The notes under the pieces were generated by a model that saw only the letters and a list, made by a program, of their open reading frames with translations, was not told the origin of the DNA and ran no database searches. A stretch of DNA of 64,000 nt from Luteimonas sp. S4-F44 (GTDB taxonomy: Bacteria > Pseudomonadota > Gammaproteobacteria > Xanthomonadales > Xanthomonadaceae): positions 248,001-312,000 of the forward strand of contig NZ_CP093340.1 in NCBI RefSeq assembly GCF_022637415.1, written 5' to 3'. This document shows, in pieces, positions 25,957 to 36,057 of this stretch. The translations under genes were made by a program, and so were the position numbers. Each line of letters starts with the position of its first letter. Positions within the stretch are counted from its first letter, which is position 1.

Positions 25957-26227
25957 CGGGCGACTCGGGCAGGCGGCGCGCCGGTCCGGCGCGTGACGAG
26001 TCTAGGGCATGCCATCGGCATTGGCAGGGATGCGCCGGGGCGAATCGGCCGCAGCGCAGGATGCGGCCACGGCCAGGACGCGGTATACACGGAAGTGCAA
26101 GCAGGGGGACGCAGCGAGCCAGGGGGGCGCGGCGGCATCGAGAAGGTCGGGCGGGGACGGCACCCGTGCCGTGCGCGTCGGACAGGTCACCGGTGAATCA
26201 CCGTATCTGAAGAGGGGAGTCTTTCGC

Positions 26228-28693
26228 ATGTCACGTATCCGCACATTCTGCGGGGCTTCGGTCCTGCTCGGCGTCGTTGCCGTCGCCGCCGCAAGTACCG
26301 TCATTCCCGGCGCCGAGCCCGCCGCCCGGCAGGCCCTGCAGTCGGCCCGCCAGAGCGTGGGCGCGCTGCTGGGCACTGCCCCGGTCGCCTCTGCCGCCAC
26401 GCCGCGCGGTGCATCGCCGGCACCGGCCGCACAAGGCCCGGGGCGCTACATCGTGGTCTTCGACGATCCGGCGCTGGCCGGCTACACCGGCGGCGTCGCC
26501 GGGCTGGCGGCGCCGGCCAAGCGCCGCGACGGCCAACGCCTGGACGTGCGCAGCGCACCGGCGCGCAGTTACCTCGGCTATCTGCAGCGGCGCCAGCGCG
26601 AAGTCGAAAGCGGCATCGCGCTGGATCTGGGGCGGTCGCTGCGGGTCGAGCGCCGGATGCAGCATGCGATCAACGGCATTGTCGTCGAGCTGGCGCCCGC
26701 CGAGGCGGCGAAGGTCGCCGCGCGCAGCGACGTGCGCTTCGTCGAGCCCTACCGCGAGTACGCGCTCGACACCGACACCGGGCCCGGCCTGATCGGCGCA
26801 CCGGCGCTGTGGAACGGCGCGGTCGGCGGCCTGGGCGCGCTGCAGGGCGAAGGCGTCGTGGTCGGCATCCTCGATTCGGGCATCAACTTCGGCTCGCCGT
26901 CGTTCTCGGCGGTCGACCCGGTCGACGGCTACGTCCATACCAATCCGCTCGGCAGCGGCACGTACCTCGGCACCTGCGCGCCCGGCGGCATCGATGCCGG
27001 CCGCTGCAACGACAAGCTGATCGGCGGCTACGATTTCGTGTGCGAGGCGCCGGGGCTGACCTGTGGCCGCGAGGGCATCCGCGAGGAACCCGGCTTCGGT
27101 GATACCAACAGCCACGGCAGCCATGTCGCCTCCACCGTCGCTGGCAACCGCCGCAACGTGGTCTTCAGCGGCAACGCGCGCGCGATCTCCGGCGTGGCGC
27201 CGCGCGCGAACATCGTCGCCTTCGACATCTGCTACACGCGTCTGTCGGACGGTCAGGGCCTGTGCCCGAACGTCTCGGCAGTGGCCGCGGTCGAACAGGC
27301 GCTCGCCGACGGCATCGTCGACGTCATCAACTACTCGATCGGCGGTGGCGGCCAGCCGTGGAGCGAGGCGGTCTCGCTGGCGTTCCTGTCGGCCAGCGAG
27401 GCCGGCATCTACGTCGCGGCCTCGGCCGGCAACAGCGGTCCGGCCGCCAACAGCATGGGCCACCTCGAGCCCTGGGTCGCCTCGACCGCCGCGGCGCAGC
27501 ATGGCCGCGGCGCCTTCGCGTCCGCGCTGCAGGTCACAGGGCCGTCCCCGGTGCCCGAGCCGCTGTCGCTGATCCTGCTGACCGAAGGCACCGGCGGTAC
27601 GCCGCACACCGCGAGCATTCCCGGTACCACGCCGCTGCGGATCAGCGCCGGGATCGACGGGGGCACGGATGGCTGCAGCGCCTACGCTGCGGGCACGTTC
27701 CAGAACGCGATCGCAGTCGTGCGCCGCGGTAGTTGCGCGTTCTCCGACAAGGCCGCGAACGCAGCCGCAGCCGGTGCGGTCGCGGTGCTGATCGCCAACA
27801 ACGCGCCGGGTGGTCTGGTGCCGTCAGTGCCGGGCGCGACCGTACCGGTGTTCTCGGTGACCCAGGCCGAGGGCGATGCGCTGCGCGACTTCGCCGCGAC
27901 CCGGCCCAACGCCACCGCCGGCATCGGCTACCCGCCGCTGCCCACGCCCAACGTGCCCGACGCGCTCGGCGCCTTCAGCTCGCGCGGGCCGGCCGGGACC
28001 TTCAACCTGCTCAAGCCCGACGTGGTCGCGCCGGGTGTGTCGATCCTGGCCACGGTGGCCGGCGACACCATCACCGGCTACGAGAACGCGCTGGGTCTGA
28101 TGAACGGGACTTCGATGGCCTCGCCGCACCATGCCGGCGCCGCCGCGCTGCTGCGCCAGGCCCGGCCGGACTGGTCGGTGCCCGAGATCAAGTCGGCGCT
28201 GGCACTGACCGCCAAGACCCTGGTGTACACCGAGGACGAGGTCACGCCCGGCACGCCGTTCGATCGTGGCAGCGGCCGCATCCGCGTCGATCGCGCGGCC
28301 GAGGCGGGTCTGGTGATGCACGAGACCGGTGCGCGCTACCTGGCGGCCAACCCGGCGCAGGGCGGCGATGTCGCCAACCTCAACCAGCCGGGCCTGGCCA
28401 ACCGCAACTGCCAGACCAGCTGCAGCTTCGTGCGTACGTTCCGCAATCCGCATGCCCAGGCCTCGACCTGGCGGGTGCGCGTTGCCGGCGTTGCGGCGAC
28501 GGCGGTGCCGGCGCAGCTGCGGGTGCCGGCCGGTGCCAGCGTCAGCGTGCGCATCACGGTCGACGCGCGCAGCCTGCCGGCCGACGGCAGCTGGCGCTTC
28601 GGTGAGGTCACGCTCGAGCCGGTCGGCGGTGCGCTCGGTCCGCAGCGCACCGCGCTGACGCTTCCGGTCGCGGTGGCCCGCCAGGCCAACTGA
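26228..28693 (+). CDS. Secreted subtilisin-family serine protease with PA domain (821 aa)
   Basis: An extracellular or surface S8 protease. In order: signal-like N-terminus, I9 propeptide (about 70-178, YIVVFDD...), catalytic domain with Asp216 (GILDSGI), His296 (NSHGSHVAS), oxyanion Asn402 (SAGNSG) and Ser629 (NGTSMASPH), a PA insert (about 435-575) between oxyanion Asn and Ser, and a C-terminal beta domain from about 720. PA inserts usually control substrate access. Start ATG at 26228 has GAGGGGAG upstream. It is divergent from aroE across 270 bases and ends in a strong hairpin. Confidence 0.93.
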   Translation: MSRIRTFCGASVLLGVVAVAAASTVIPGAEPAARQALQSARQSVGALLGTAPVASAATPRGASPAPAAQGPGRYIVVFDDPALAGYTGGVAGLAAPAKRRDGQRLDVRSAPARSYLGYLQRRQREVESGIALDLGRSLRVERRMQHAINGIVVELAPAEAAKVAARSDVRFVEPYREYALDTDTGPGLIGAPALWNGAVGGLGALQGEGVVVGILDSGINFGSPSFSAVDPVDGYVHTNPLGSGTYLGTCAPGGIDAGRCNDKLIGGYDFVCEAPGLTCGREGIREEPGFGDTNSHGSHVASTVAGNRRNVVFSGNARAISGVAPRANIVAFDICYTRLSDGQGLCPNVSAVAAVEQALADGIVDVINYSIGGGGQPWSEAVSLAFLSASEAGIYVAASAGNSGPAANSMGHLEPWVASTAAAQHGRGAFASALQVTGPSPVPEPLSLILLTEGTGGTPHTASIPGTTPLRISAGIDGGTDGCSAYAAGTFQNAIAVVRRGSCAFSDKAANAAAAGAVAVLIANNAPGGLVPSVPGATVPVFSVTQAEGDALRDFAATRPNATAGIGYPPLPTPNVPDALGAFSSRGPAGTFNLLKPDVVAPGVSILATVAGDTITGYENALGLMNGTSMASPHHAGAAALLRQARPDWSVPEIKSALALTAKTLVYTEDEVTPGTPFDRGSGRIRVDRAAEAGLVMHETGARYLAANPAQGGDVANLNQPGLANRNCQTSCSFVRTFRNPHAQASTWRVRVAGVAATAVPAQLRVPAGASVSVRITVDARSLPADGSWRFGEVTLEPVGGALGPQRTALTLPVAVARQAN

Positions 28694-28702
28694 AGCAACG
28701 CC

Positions 28703-28726
28703 GCCTCCCCCGTTCGCGGGGGAGGC
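28703..28726. terminator. Terminator hairpin between protease and hemB
   Basis: A perfect 10-bp stem, GCCTCCCCCG against CGGGGGAGGC, with a TTCG tetraloop, lies between the converging stops at 28693 and 28748. No long T run follows, but the stem is very stable and could serve both directions. It resembles the stem at 51816-51839. Confidence 0.75.
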
Positions 28727-28747
28727 CGGCATCGGCTGCGCGGGGGC

Positions 28748-29746
<999 letters not shown>

Positions 29747-29823
29747 CTACGCTCGCCCCGGCGCCGCGCCCTGCGACGCCGGGTCGCAGGGCGCGGGTGC
29801 GCCCGCGAGACGACGCGGTTCGG

Positions 29824-30855
29824 TCAGCCGAGGTCGTGGACGCCGTCGATCTCGACCGCCAACTCGCGCCGGCAGATCGCCGCGTGCAGCAGGACCCGCG
29901 GGACGTCGCCGCCGAAGCGTGCATCAAGGGCGTCGGCCACGATCGGCAGGTCTTCGGCATCGCGCACATAGACCTTCAGCCGCGATCCCGCGCCGAAGGC
30001 ACCCGGTAGACCGGGGCGGCGGGTACGCGCCGATGCGATCAGCGCATCGAAATTGGTGAAGGTCTCGTCGAGCTGGGCCAGCAGTTCGCCCTCGTGCAGC
30101 GAGGCATGCCCGACGATGCTGGCCGTGCCCGACAGCATCAACGGCATCGGGCTGCCCTCGGGCGGCAGCATCGCCCGCGCGAAGCTCGGGGCCTGTGGCC
30201 CGTGTTGACGCGGATAGCGGTAGGCGCTGACCTGACGCGGGTTTTCCACCGGCGTGCCGGGCACACGCGCGGCCAGCCAGTAGATCTGGATCGTGCGCGC
30301 AGCGTCGCAGCGGCCGATCGCGGTCGCGGCCGGCAGGCGCGAGGTGTCGAAATCGCCCAGGCCGCGGGCACGGCCGATACAGAACTGCCGATAACGCTCG
30401 GTATCGCCGTCGCCCAGCGTGATCGCATCGAGGTAGTTCCAGATCCGCAGCAGGTGCGGGTGCTCGCCGGCCTCGATGAAGCGCGTGAGCTGCCGGTAGG
30501 CGTGTTCGGCCGCCAGCAAGATGCCGCTGTGATCGCCCTCACCGGTGTGGCCGGCGGGCTCGTCGACCTCGATCGCGCCGAACAGCAACGCGCCGTCGCT
30601 CGACCAGGCGATCTCGCCGTCACGCCCGCTGCGCACCGGGGCATGCGCGTGCCAGACCTCGATGGGCGTGGCGCCGTGCGGCTGCAGCGGCACGCGCAGC
30701 CAGCGCGGATCATCGATCCTGGGCGCGTCGTCGCCGAACCCGAACGCGGCGAGCACGTCGGGTTGGGCGAGCAGCTGCGCCGGGTCCTGCCCGTGCACGT
30801 ACTCCACGCGCAGCCGTGGCAGCGGATGCGGCATCACCGGCGCGGGGCGGCTCAT
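29824..30855 (-). CDS. xanB2: Chorismatase, 3-/4-hydroxybenzoate synthase for xanthomonadin (XanB2-like, 343 aa)
   Basis: A FkbO/Hyg5/XanB2-family chorismatase. XanB2 of Xanthomonas hydrolyses chorismate to 3-hydroxybenzoate, the pigment starter, and 4-hydroxybenzoate for ubiquinone. Family blocks are plain: LAARVPGTPVENPRQVSAYR, SFARAMLP, SGTASIVGHASLHEG and the C-terminal VLLHAAICRRELAVEIDG. Length is close to XanB2. Its start overlaps the stop of the FAD enzyme gene by 4 bases, matching the xanB1-xanB2 pair of Xanthomonas. Whether it makes both products here is inference. Confidence 0.9.
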   Translation of the reverse strand: MSRPAPVMPHPLPRLRVEYVHGQDPAQLLAQPDVLAAFGFGDDAPRIDDPRWLRVPLQPHGATPIEVWHAHAPVRSGRDGEIAWSSDGALLFGAIEVDEPAGHTGEGDHSGILLAAEHAYRQLTRFIEAGEHPHLLRIWNYLDAITLGDGDTERYRQFCIGRARGLGDFDTSRLPAATAIGRCDAARTIQIYWLAARVPGTPVENPRQVSAYRYPRQHGPQAPSFARAMLPPEGSPMPLMLSGTASIVGHASLHEGELLAQLDETFTNFDALIASARTRRPGLPGAFGAGSRLKVYVRDAEDLPIVADALDARFGGDVPRVLLHAAICRRELAVEIDGVHDLG

Positions 30856-32219
30856 GGGTTGCCGCCGTGCAGCGTGTCGCCGCGGAAGGCGACGCGGGCC
30901 TGACGCCGTCGCGTGCGCCAGCCGCGCAGCGCCTGCGGTGCGATCGCGATCGCATTGAGCGCGTAGATCATGCGGAACACGTACAGGCGCCAGCGCACCG
31001 CCGCGTTGTCGAACACGTCTCCGGCCAGCATCGAGATCACCGCCTGCTCCAATTGCAGATCGTTGCGGGGCGCCGAGAACAGCCGCTGCATGACCGGCGT
31101 GTTGAAGCGATAGATGAACCACGTGAAGTGCCGCAGGCCGCGGTCGAGCCTTGCCTGCATCGCGCGCTGCAGCCGGGCCTCGCGCGCCGGCGCGCGCAGC
31201 GACGCATCGACCAGGGCGGCCGCCTGCCGGGCGCTGTCCATGGCCAGGAACACGCCCGACGAAAAGATCGGATCGACGAACGCGTAGGCATCGCCGATCA
31301 GGAGCCAGCCCGGCCCGGCCATGCGCGTGGCGGCGTACGAGTAGTTGCCGGTGGCGTGGACCGGGGCGATGCGCTCGGCGCCGTGCATGCGCGCACGCAC
31401 CGCCGGGTTGGCGTCCAGCGTGCGCATCAACAGCGTCTCGTTGTCGATGCGGCCGCCGTCGGCGCTGCGCTGGCGCAGGTAATCGGGCAGGCACACCGCG
31501 CCCACGCTCATCACATCGTCAGGCAGCGGGATGAGCCAGAACCAGCCATACTCGAAACGCGCGATCGTGATGTTGCCGGCATCGATGCCGGACTGGCGCG
31601 CCACGCCGCGGAAATGGCTGAACAACGCCGCCGACTGGTGCGTCGGGTTCTTGCGCTTGATCCGGCGCTGCGCCGCCACGACGGTATCGCGGCCGCTGGC
31701 ATCGATCAGGTAGCGCGGCCGCAGTTGCAGGGGGCTGCCGTCGGCTTGGATCGCATCGACCCGCTCGGGCCGGCCGTCCGCGCCGAACGCCACGTGCACC
31801 ACGCGCGTGCACTCGTGCATGTCCGCGCCACAGGCGCGTGCGTGCTCGAACAGCAACTGGTCGAACTGGTCACGGCGCACGTGCACGGCGGCATCGGGGC
31901 CGGGCGTGAGCGTGCGGGTGAAGCGGAACACATGGCTATGGGCCTGGCCGGGCAGCGGAAAGTCGGCGCCGGCCTTGTGCACGCCGATCGCACGGACCTG
32001 GTCGAGCACGCCGAGCTCTTCGAGGATCGGCATGTTCATCGGCAACAGCGACTCGCCGATGTGGAACCGGGGATGGGCGTCCTTCTCCAGCACGACCACC
32101 TGGTGGCCGGCGCGCGCGAGCAGGGCGGCCGCGGTGCTGCCGGCCGGCCCGCCGCCGATGATCACCACGTCGGCCTGCAGAGCGGGAGCATCGGTGGCAA
32201 CGGTCGGGGCGGGAGTCAT
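30852..32219 (-). CDS. FAD-dependent halogenase-like monooxygenase of the pigment cluster (455 aa)
   Basis: A flavoprotein of the flavin-dependent halogenase family. It has the FAD motif GGGPAGSTAA (22-31), FHIGESLLP (52-60) and GWFWLIP (225-231), the GWxWxIP signature that separates halogenases from ordinary monooxygenases. It precedes and overlaps the xanB2-like gene and is divergent from the ACP operon, the place of the reductase/halogenase gene xanB1 in Xanthomonas. Xanthomonadins are brominated, so ring bromination is a candidate role. A reductase role cannot be excluded. Confidence 0.85.
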   Translation of the reverse strand: MTPAPTVATDAPALQADVVIIGGGPAGSTAAALLARAGHQVVVLEKDAHPRFHIGESLLPMNMPILEELGVLDQVRAIGVHKAGADFPLPGQAHSHVFRFTRTLTPGPDAAVHVRRDQFDQLLFEHARACGADMHECTRVVHVAFGADGRPERVDAIQADGSPLQLRPRYLIDASGRDTVVAAQRRIKRKNPTHQSAALFSHFRGVARQSGIDAGNITIARFEYGWFWLIPLPDDVMSVGAVCLPDYLRQRSADGGRIDNETLLMRTLDANPAVRARMHGAERIAPVHATGNYSYAATRMAGPGWLLIGDAYAFVDPIFSSGVFLAMDSARQAAALVDASLRAPAREARLQRAMQARLDRGLRHFTWFIYRFNTPVMQRLFSAPRNDLQLEQAVISMLAGDVFDNAAVRWRLYVFRMIYALNAIAIAPQALRGWRTRRRQARVAFRGDTLHGGNP

Positions 32220-32364
32220 CCGGGGAAACGGCGGTCAGCCAGAGCAGGCGCGCATGATAGCGGAAGGCTGGTGGCGCGCTGCGCCGCGGGGCGGCGGCAT
32301 CGGGCGCTTGCGCGGCCCGGCCCGATGCCGGATCGTGGCGACCTGCCCACCGATGGAACACCGC

Positions 32365-32634
32365 ATGTCCGCACAAACCGAGGCCGAGCACGCGCTCGCG
32401 CAGTTGCTGGTCGAAAGCCTGAATCTGGAAGACGTCCAGCCCGCCGACATCGATCCCGAGGCGCCGCTGTTCAATGCCGGGCTGGGCCTGGACTCGATCG
32501 ACGCGCTGGAGCTGGCGCTGGCGGTGAGCAAGCGCTACGGCTTCCAGCTGCGCTCGGACAACGACGAGAACCGCAAGATTTTCGCTTCGCTGCGGGCGCT
32601 GTCGGCGCACGTCGAGCAGCACCGCACCACTTGA
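32365..32634 (+). CDS. xanC: Acyl carrier protein of the aryl polyene synthase (89 aa)
   Basis: Carries the growing aryl polyene chain on a phosphopantetheine arm. The attachment motif is GLGLDSIDALEL with the modified Ser, preceded by the conserved SLNLEDVQPADIDPEAPLF. It is dissimilar to primary AcpP and matches the dedicated ACPs of xanthomonadin/aryl polyene clusters. I use ATG 32365; an in-frame ATG at 32353 would add four residues, and neither has a good ribosome site. Its stop overlaps the start of the next gene (TTGA). The symbol is by cluster position and is tentative. Confidence 0.88.
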   Translation: MSAQTEAEHALAQLLVESLNLEDVQPADIDPEAPLFNAGLGLDSIDALELALAVSKRYGFQLRSDNDENRKIFASLRALSAHVEQHRTT

Positions 32635-33314
32635 TCGCCCTGCTGCAACTGCTGCTGGCCCTGGGCTACGCGGTCCTGGCCCACCTGGCCAGCCTGTGGC
32701 AGCACGATGGCTGCGCGCTCGCCGCGATGGGCCTGCTGATCGCGATGCTGCTGGTCGAGCCGCTGCTGCACCGCCGGCTGTGGGCGTTCGCGGCGCTGCC
32801 GCTGGCCGGCTGGGGCGCGTTCGCGCTGTACGCAGCCGGCCAGGCCGCGTTGCCGCTGTTGCTGGTGCCGGTGGTGTTCGTGCTGGCGATCGCCTGGATC
32901 TTCGCGCGGACCCTGCGCTCTGGCGTCGAGCCGCTGATCACCCGGATCGTGGCCGGGATCGAGGGGCGCGATGCACAGGACATCGCGCCGGATCTGCGGC
33001 GCTACACCCGGGGCCTGACCGCGGCCTGGGCGGCGGTGCTGGTGGCGATGGCTGCGGCCAACCTGGGATTGGCGCTTGTCGCCAGTCCGGGCGGGCTGCT
33101 CGAACGCGTCGGGATCGCCTCGCCATGGCCGATCACCCCCGAGCAATGGTCCTGGTTCGCCAACCTGCTCAACTACGGGGTCATCGGCGGCTTTTTCGCG
33201 CTGGAGTTCATGGTCCGCAAGCGGCGCTTCCCGGGCCGGTACCACAGCTTCGCGGAGTTCCTGCGCAAGCTCATGGGGCTCGGGCCGGTGTTCTGGCGTG
33301 ACCTGCTGCGCTGA
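32631..33314 (+). CDS. Aryl polyene cluster membrane protein (COG4648-like, 227 aa)
   Basis: A membrane protein with about five or six helices: four up to about residue 90, then a cytosolic loop (RTLRSGVEPLITRI), then two more. The C-terminus RRFPGRYHSFAEFLRKLM is the conserved part of the COG4648 family found beside the ACP and acyl-ligase genes of aryl polyene clusters. Its role is not known; it could anchor the synthase to the membrane. The start is a TTG overlapping the ACP stop by 4 bases. Confidence 0.75.
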   Translation: MIALLQLLLALGYAVLAHLASLWQHDGCALAAMGLLIAMLLVEPLLHRRLWAFAALPLAGWGAFALYAAGQAALPLLLVPVVFVLAIAWIFARTLRSGVEPLITRIVAGIEGRDAQDIAPDLRRYTRGLTAAWAAVLVAMAAANLGLALVASPGGLLERVGIASPWPITPEQWSWFANLLNYGVIGGFFALEFMVRKRRFPGRYHSFAEFLRKLMGLGPVFWRDLLR

Positions 33315-33365
33315 ACCCGGTCGGCACGCGCAGTCCGGGCGCGATCCCCGTATCCTAGCGCCTCA

Positions 33366-34133
33366 ATGGAATACCGACAGACCCGCGTCGAGACCGGAGC
33401 GGCGACCTTCACCGCCCTGCCGATGCTCGCGTTGAATGCGCTGCAGTTCCTGTTCACCCTGCTCTGGACGGCGGGCTGGATCAGCGTGGCCCTGTGTCTG
33501 CAGGCGGTCACCGGGCGCAGCGGGCTGGCGCTGGACATGGCGCGCACGCACTGGGCGCCGGGCCTGATCGGACCGGCCGGCGGGCTGACAATCGAAGGCG
33601 CCGACGCGGTCGACTGGTCGCGGCCGTATCTGGTGGTCGCCAATCACGAGTCGCTGCTCGACATCTGCGTGCTGTTCATGGCCGTGCCGGTGCCGCTGCG
33701 ATTTCTGCTCAAGGAAGAAATGCGGCGGGTGCCGTTTCTCAATCTCTACGCCCGCGCGACCGGCATGCTGTTCATCAGCCGTGACGACCGCCGCGCTGGC
33801 CCGCAGCTGCGACGCCAGGTTGCCCAGGTGCTGGGGGCGGGCCACACGCTGTGTCTGTTTCCCGAGGGCACGCGCTCGCGCGACGGCCGGCTGGGCGAAT
33901 TCAAGTCGGGCTCGTTCCAGGCCGCGATCGACGCCGGCGTCGACGTGCTGCCGATCGCGCTGCACGGCACCGGCGCGGTGTTGCCGGTCCACGGGTTCTT
34001 CCGTGTGCGCCGCGGGCCGATGCGCGCTGTGGTCGGGCAACCGATCCCGGTCGCCGGCCGCACCGGCGCCGCCGGTCGCCAGGCGGTGGCGCAGGACGCC
34101 CGGACCGCGGTCGCCACGATGCTGGGGCGCTGA
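33366..34133 (+). CDS. PlsC-like 1-acyl-glycerol-phosphate acyltransferase (255 aa)
   Basis: A membrane-bound acyltransferase. The catalytic box NHESLLD (93-99) and the acceptor box FPEGTRS (165-171) define the PlsC/AGPAT family; a membrane helix near 20-45 anchors it. In this cluster it probably attaches the aryl polyene acid to a glycerol-phosphate-like or other lipid headgroup rather than making housekeeping phosphatidate. It lies 51 bases after the membrane protein gene and 1 base before the hotdog gene. Confidence 0.88.
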   Translation: MEYRQTRVETGAATFTALPMLALNALQFLFTLLWTAGWISVALCLQAVTGRSGLALDMARTHWAPGLIGPAGGLTIEGADAVDWSRPYLVVANHESLLDICVLFMAVPVPLRFLLKEEMRRVPFLNLYARATGMLFISRDDRRAGPQLRRQVAQVLGAGHTLCLFPEGTRSRDGRLGEFKSGSFQAAIDAGVDVLPIALHGTGAVLPVHGFFRVRRGPMRAVVGQPIPVAGRTGAAGRQAVAQDARTAVATMLGR

Positions 34134-34134
34134 G

Positions 34135-34446
34135 GTGGCGGCGGACGCCCTCGTTGTCGAGGCGGCGCATCCGTGCCTGCCCGGCCACTTCCCCGGTCGG
34201 CCGGTGGTGCCGGGTGTGGTGATTCTCGACCGCGTGGTCGCGGCGATCGAAGCGCTGCATGGGCCGCTGGGCGCACTGCGGCTGCCGCAGGTGAAGTTCG
34301 TGCAGCCGCTGCTGCCCGAGCAGACCGCAGCGATCCGGCTCGAGCCGATCGCCGGTGAGACGCCGCGCTGGCGGTTCCGGGTCGAGCGCGACGGCACGCT
34401 GCTGGCGTCGGGCGAGATCGCCGCGGCGAGTCCGGCATCGGCATGA
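34135..34446 (+). CDS. Hotdog-fold 3-hydroxyacyl-ACP dehydratase (ApeI-like, 103 aa)
   Basis: A short hotdog domain of the FabA/FabZ-like group used in aryl polyene synthesis to remove water from the 3-hydroxyacyl-ACP in each cycle. Key part: HPCLPGHFPGRPVVPGVVILD, with the catalytic His of LPGHFPG, then VKFVQPLLPEQ. It is only about 100 residues, normal for ApeI-type proteins. The start is GTG at 34135, one base after the previous stop, and the stop overlaps the next start (ATGA). Confidence 0.87.
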   Translation: MAADALVVEAAHPCLPGHFPGRPVVPGVVILDRVVAAIEALHGPLGALRLPQVKFVQPLLPEQTAAIRLEPIAGETPRWRFRVERDGTLLASGEIAAASPASA

Positions 34447-35423
34447 GCAGCGAGTGGAAGCGCCGCCGCGAGGGCGGCGGGCGGCTCGCACTGTCGCTGA
34501 TCCGTTGCATCGGCCGACATTGCGGGCGCACGCCGGCGCGCGCGCTCTTGTATCCGATCACGCTGTACTTCCTGCTGCGCCGGAGTGCGGAGCGGCGCGA
34601 CTCGCGGACCTATCTGTCGCGCGTGTTCGGCCGTCCCGCGAGGCTGGGCGAGGTCGCGCGTCACATCCATACCTTCGCCGCGACGATTCTCGACCGGCTC
34701 TACCTGCTCAGCGAGTCCACGCGCCGGTTCGACGTGCGCACCGAGGGCTTGCCGACGCTGCATCGCCATCTCGAAGCCGGACGCGGCGTGCTGCTGTTCG
34801 GCTCGCACCTGGGCAGCTTCGAGGTGCTGCGCGTGCTCGCGCGCCAGCGTCCCGACACGCCGATTCGCGTTGTGCTCGACCGCGCGCACGGCCGGGCGGT
34901 GACCGAACTGCTCGAGGCGCTCAACCCCGAAGTCGCCGCGACCGTGATCGATGCCGGCGCCGATGGGCCTTCGGTCGCGCTGGCGATCCAGGACGCGCTG
35001 ACGCAAGGGGCGATGGTCGCGCTGCTGGTCGATCGCAGCCAGGAGGGCGGCGCCACGCTCGAGGTGCCGTTCCTCGGTGCGCCGGCGCCCTTCCCGGTCG
35101 CGCCCTGGCTGCTCGCCTCGGTGCTGAAGGTGCCGGTGATGCTGGCCTTCGGCCTGTACCGGGGTGGCAACCGCTACGACCTGGTCTTCGAGCCCTTCAG
35201 CGAAGGCGTCGACCTGCCGCGGCGCGAACGCATGCATGGCGTGGCCGCACTCATCCGCCGTTACGCCGAGCGTCTGGAGCATCATGCGCGCAGCGCTCCC
35301 TACAACTGGTTCAATTTCTATGACTTCTGGAAACGCGACCCCCGCGCTTCGGTGGCGGGCGCCTTGCCTGCTGCTGGCGATGCTGGCCCTGGCCCCGGCC
35401 TGGAGCGCGGCGCAGACCGCTGA
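34443..35423 (+). CDS. LpxL/HtrB-like lipid A-type acyltransferase (326 aa)
   Basis: A member of the late acyltransferase family (LpxL/LpxM). Visible parts are GSHLGSFEVLR (113-123, the HxxxxE/D-type box), LVDRSQEGG and the family's usual end, NWFNFYDFW. In aryl polyene clusters this protein is thought to attach the pigment or a fatty acyl group to the lipid core. About 34 residues after NWFNFYDFW are not conserved and are encoded inside the start of the next gene, giving a 104-base overlap. Confidence 0.85.
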   Translation: MSSEWKRRREGGGRLALSLIRCIGRHCGRTPARALLYPITLYFLLRRSAERRDSRTYLSRVFGRPARLGEVARHIHTFAATILDRLYLLSESTRRFDVRTEGLPTLHRHLEAGRGVLLFGSHLGSFEVLRVLARQRPDTPIRVVLDRAHGRAVTELLEALNPEVAATVIDAGADGPSVALAIQDALTQGAMVALLVDRSQEGGATLEVPFLGAPAPFPVAPWLLASVLKVPVMLAFGLYRGGNRYDLVFEPFSEGVDLPRRERMHGVAALIRRYAERLEHHARSAPYNWFNFYDFWKRDPRASVAGALPAAGDAGPGPGLERGADR

Positions 35424-36057
35424 TGCCCCGCTGCGCGCCGGCCAGTCGCGCGATCGCGTGCCGGCGCCGGCTGCCGTCGCACCGCGCAGCGTCGATGCCG
35501 ACTGGATCCTGCAGCGGTTGACGCAGTCCGGACCGAGCGCGACACCGTTCGTCGAGTTGCGCACGTCCTCGATGCTCAAGCGGCCGCTCGCCCTGGTCGG
35601 CGAGTACCGCCGCCCCGACGCCGGCACCCTGGTGCGCGAGGTCCGCAGCCCCTACGCCGAAACCACGACGATCCATGCCGGCGAGGCGACGATCGCGCGC
35701 GAAGGGCGCGCGCCGCGCACGTTCTCGCTCGCGCGCGTGCCCGAGCTGGCAGCGCTGCAGGACAGCTTCGGCGCGCTGCTCGCCGGCGACCGCACCGCGC
35801 TCGAGGCGCTGTACGCGCTCCAGGCCGATGGCGTGCCCGCCGACTGGACCTTGCGGCTGACGCCGCGCGATCCGCGCGCCGCAAGCCGGCTGACCGCGAT
35901 CGTGCTGCGCGGCCGTGATGCCGAGCTGCGCTGCATCGAGACCCAGCCCAAGCAAGGCGATCCCCAGCCGACGCTGCTGGGCGGGGCCGCAGCCGATGCC
36001 GCGGCGATCGACTCGCCCGAGGCCGCGCGTCGGCTGTGCCACGACGTGCCGCGTTGA
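35320..36057 (+). CDS. LolA-like outer-membrane carrier protein of the pigment cluster (245 aa)
   Basis: A periplasmic protein with a signal peptide (1-31, RWRAPCLLLAMLALAPAWSA). The mature part is LolA-like: WILQRLTQSGPSATPFVELR, then LALVGEYRRPDAGTLVREV. It probably shuttles the lipid-linked polyene across the periplasm together with the MMPL exporter. I choose ATG 35320 although it overlaps the upstream gene by 104 bases, because the overlap encodes the signal peptide and no later start keeps it whole. Confidence 0.82.
   Translation: MTSGNATPALRWRAPCLLLAMLALAPAWSAAQTADAPLRAGQSRDRVPAPAAVAPRSVDADWILQRLTQSGPSATPFVELRTSSMLKRPLALVGEYRRPDAGTLVREVRSPYAETTTIHAGEATIAREGRAPRTFSLARVPELAALQDSFGALLAGDRTALEALYALQADGVPADWTLRLTPRDPRAASRLTAIVLRGRDAELRCIETQPKQGDPQPTLLGGAAADAAAIDSPEAARRLCHDVPR

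Noticed and set aside
24151-26196. A 681-codon open frame on the + strand
   Set aside because: Runs across the antiporter end, then antisense through the YkgJ-like, small membrane and aroE genes; no coherent protein features.
26231-27607. A 458-codon open frame on the - strand
   Set aside because: Antisense to the subtilase, whose catalytic triad and domains are all visible on the + strand.
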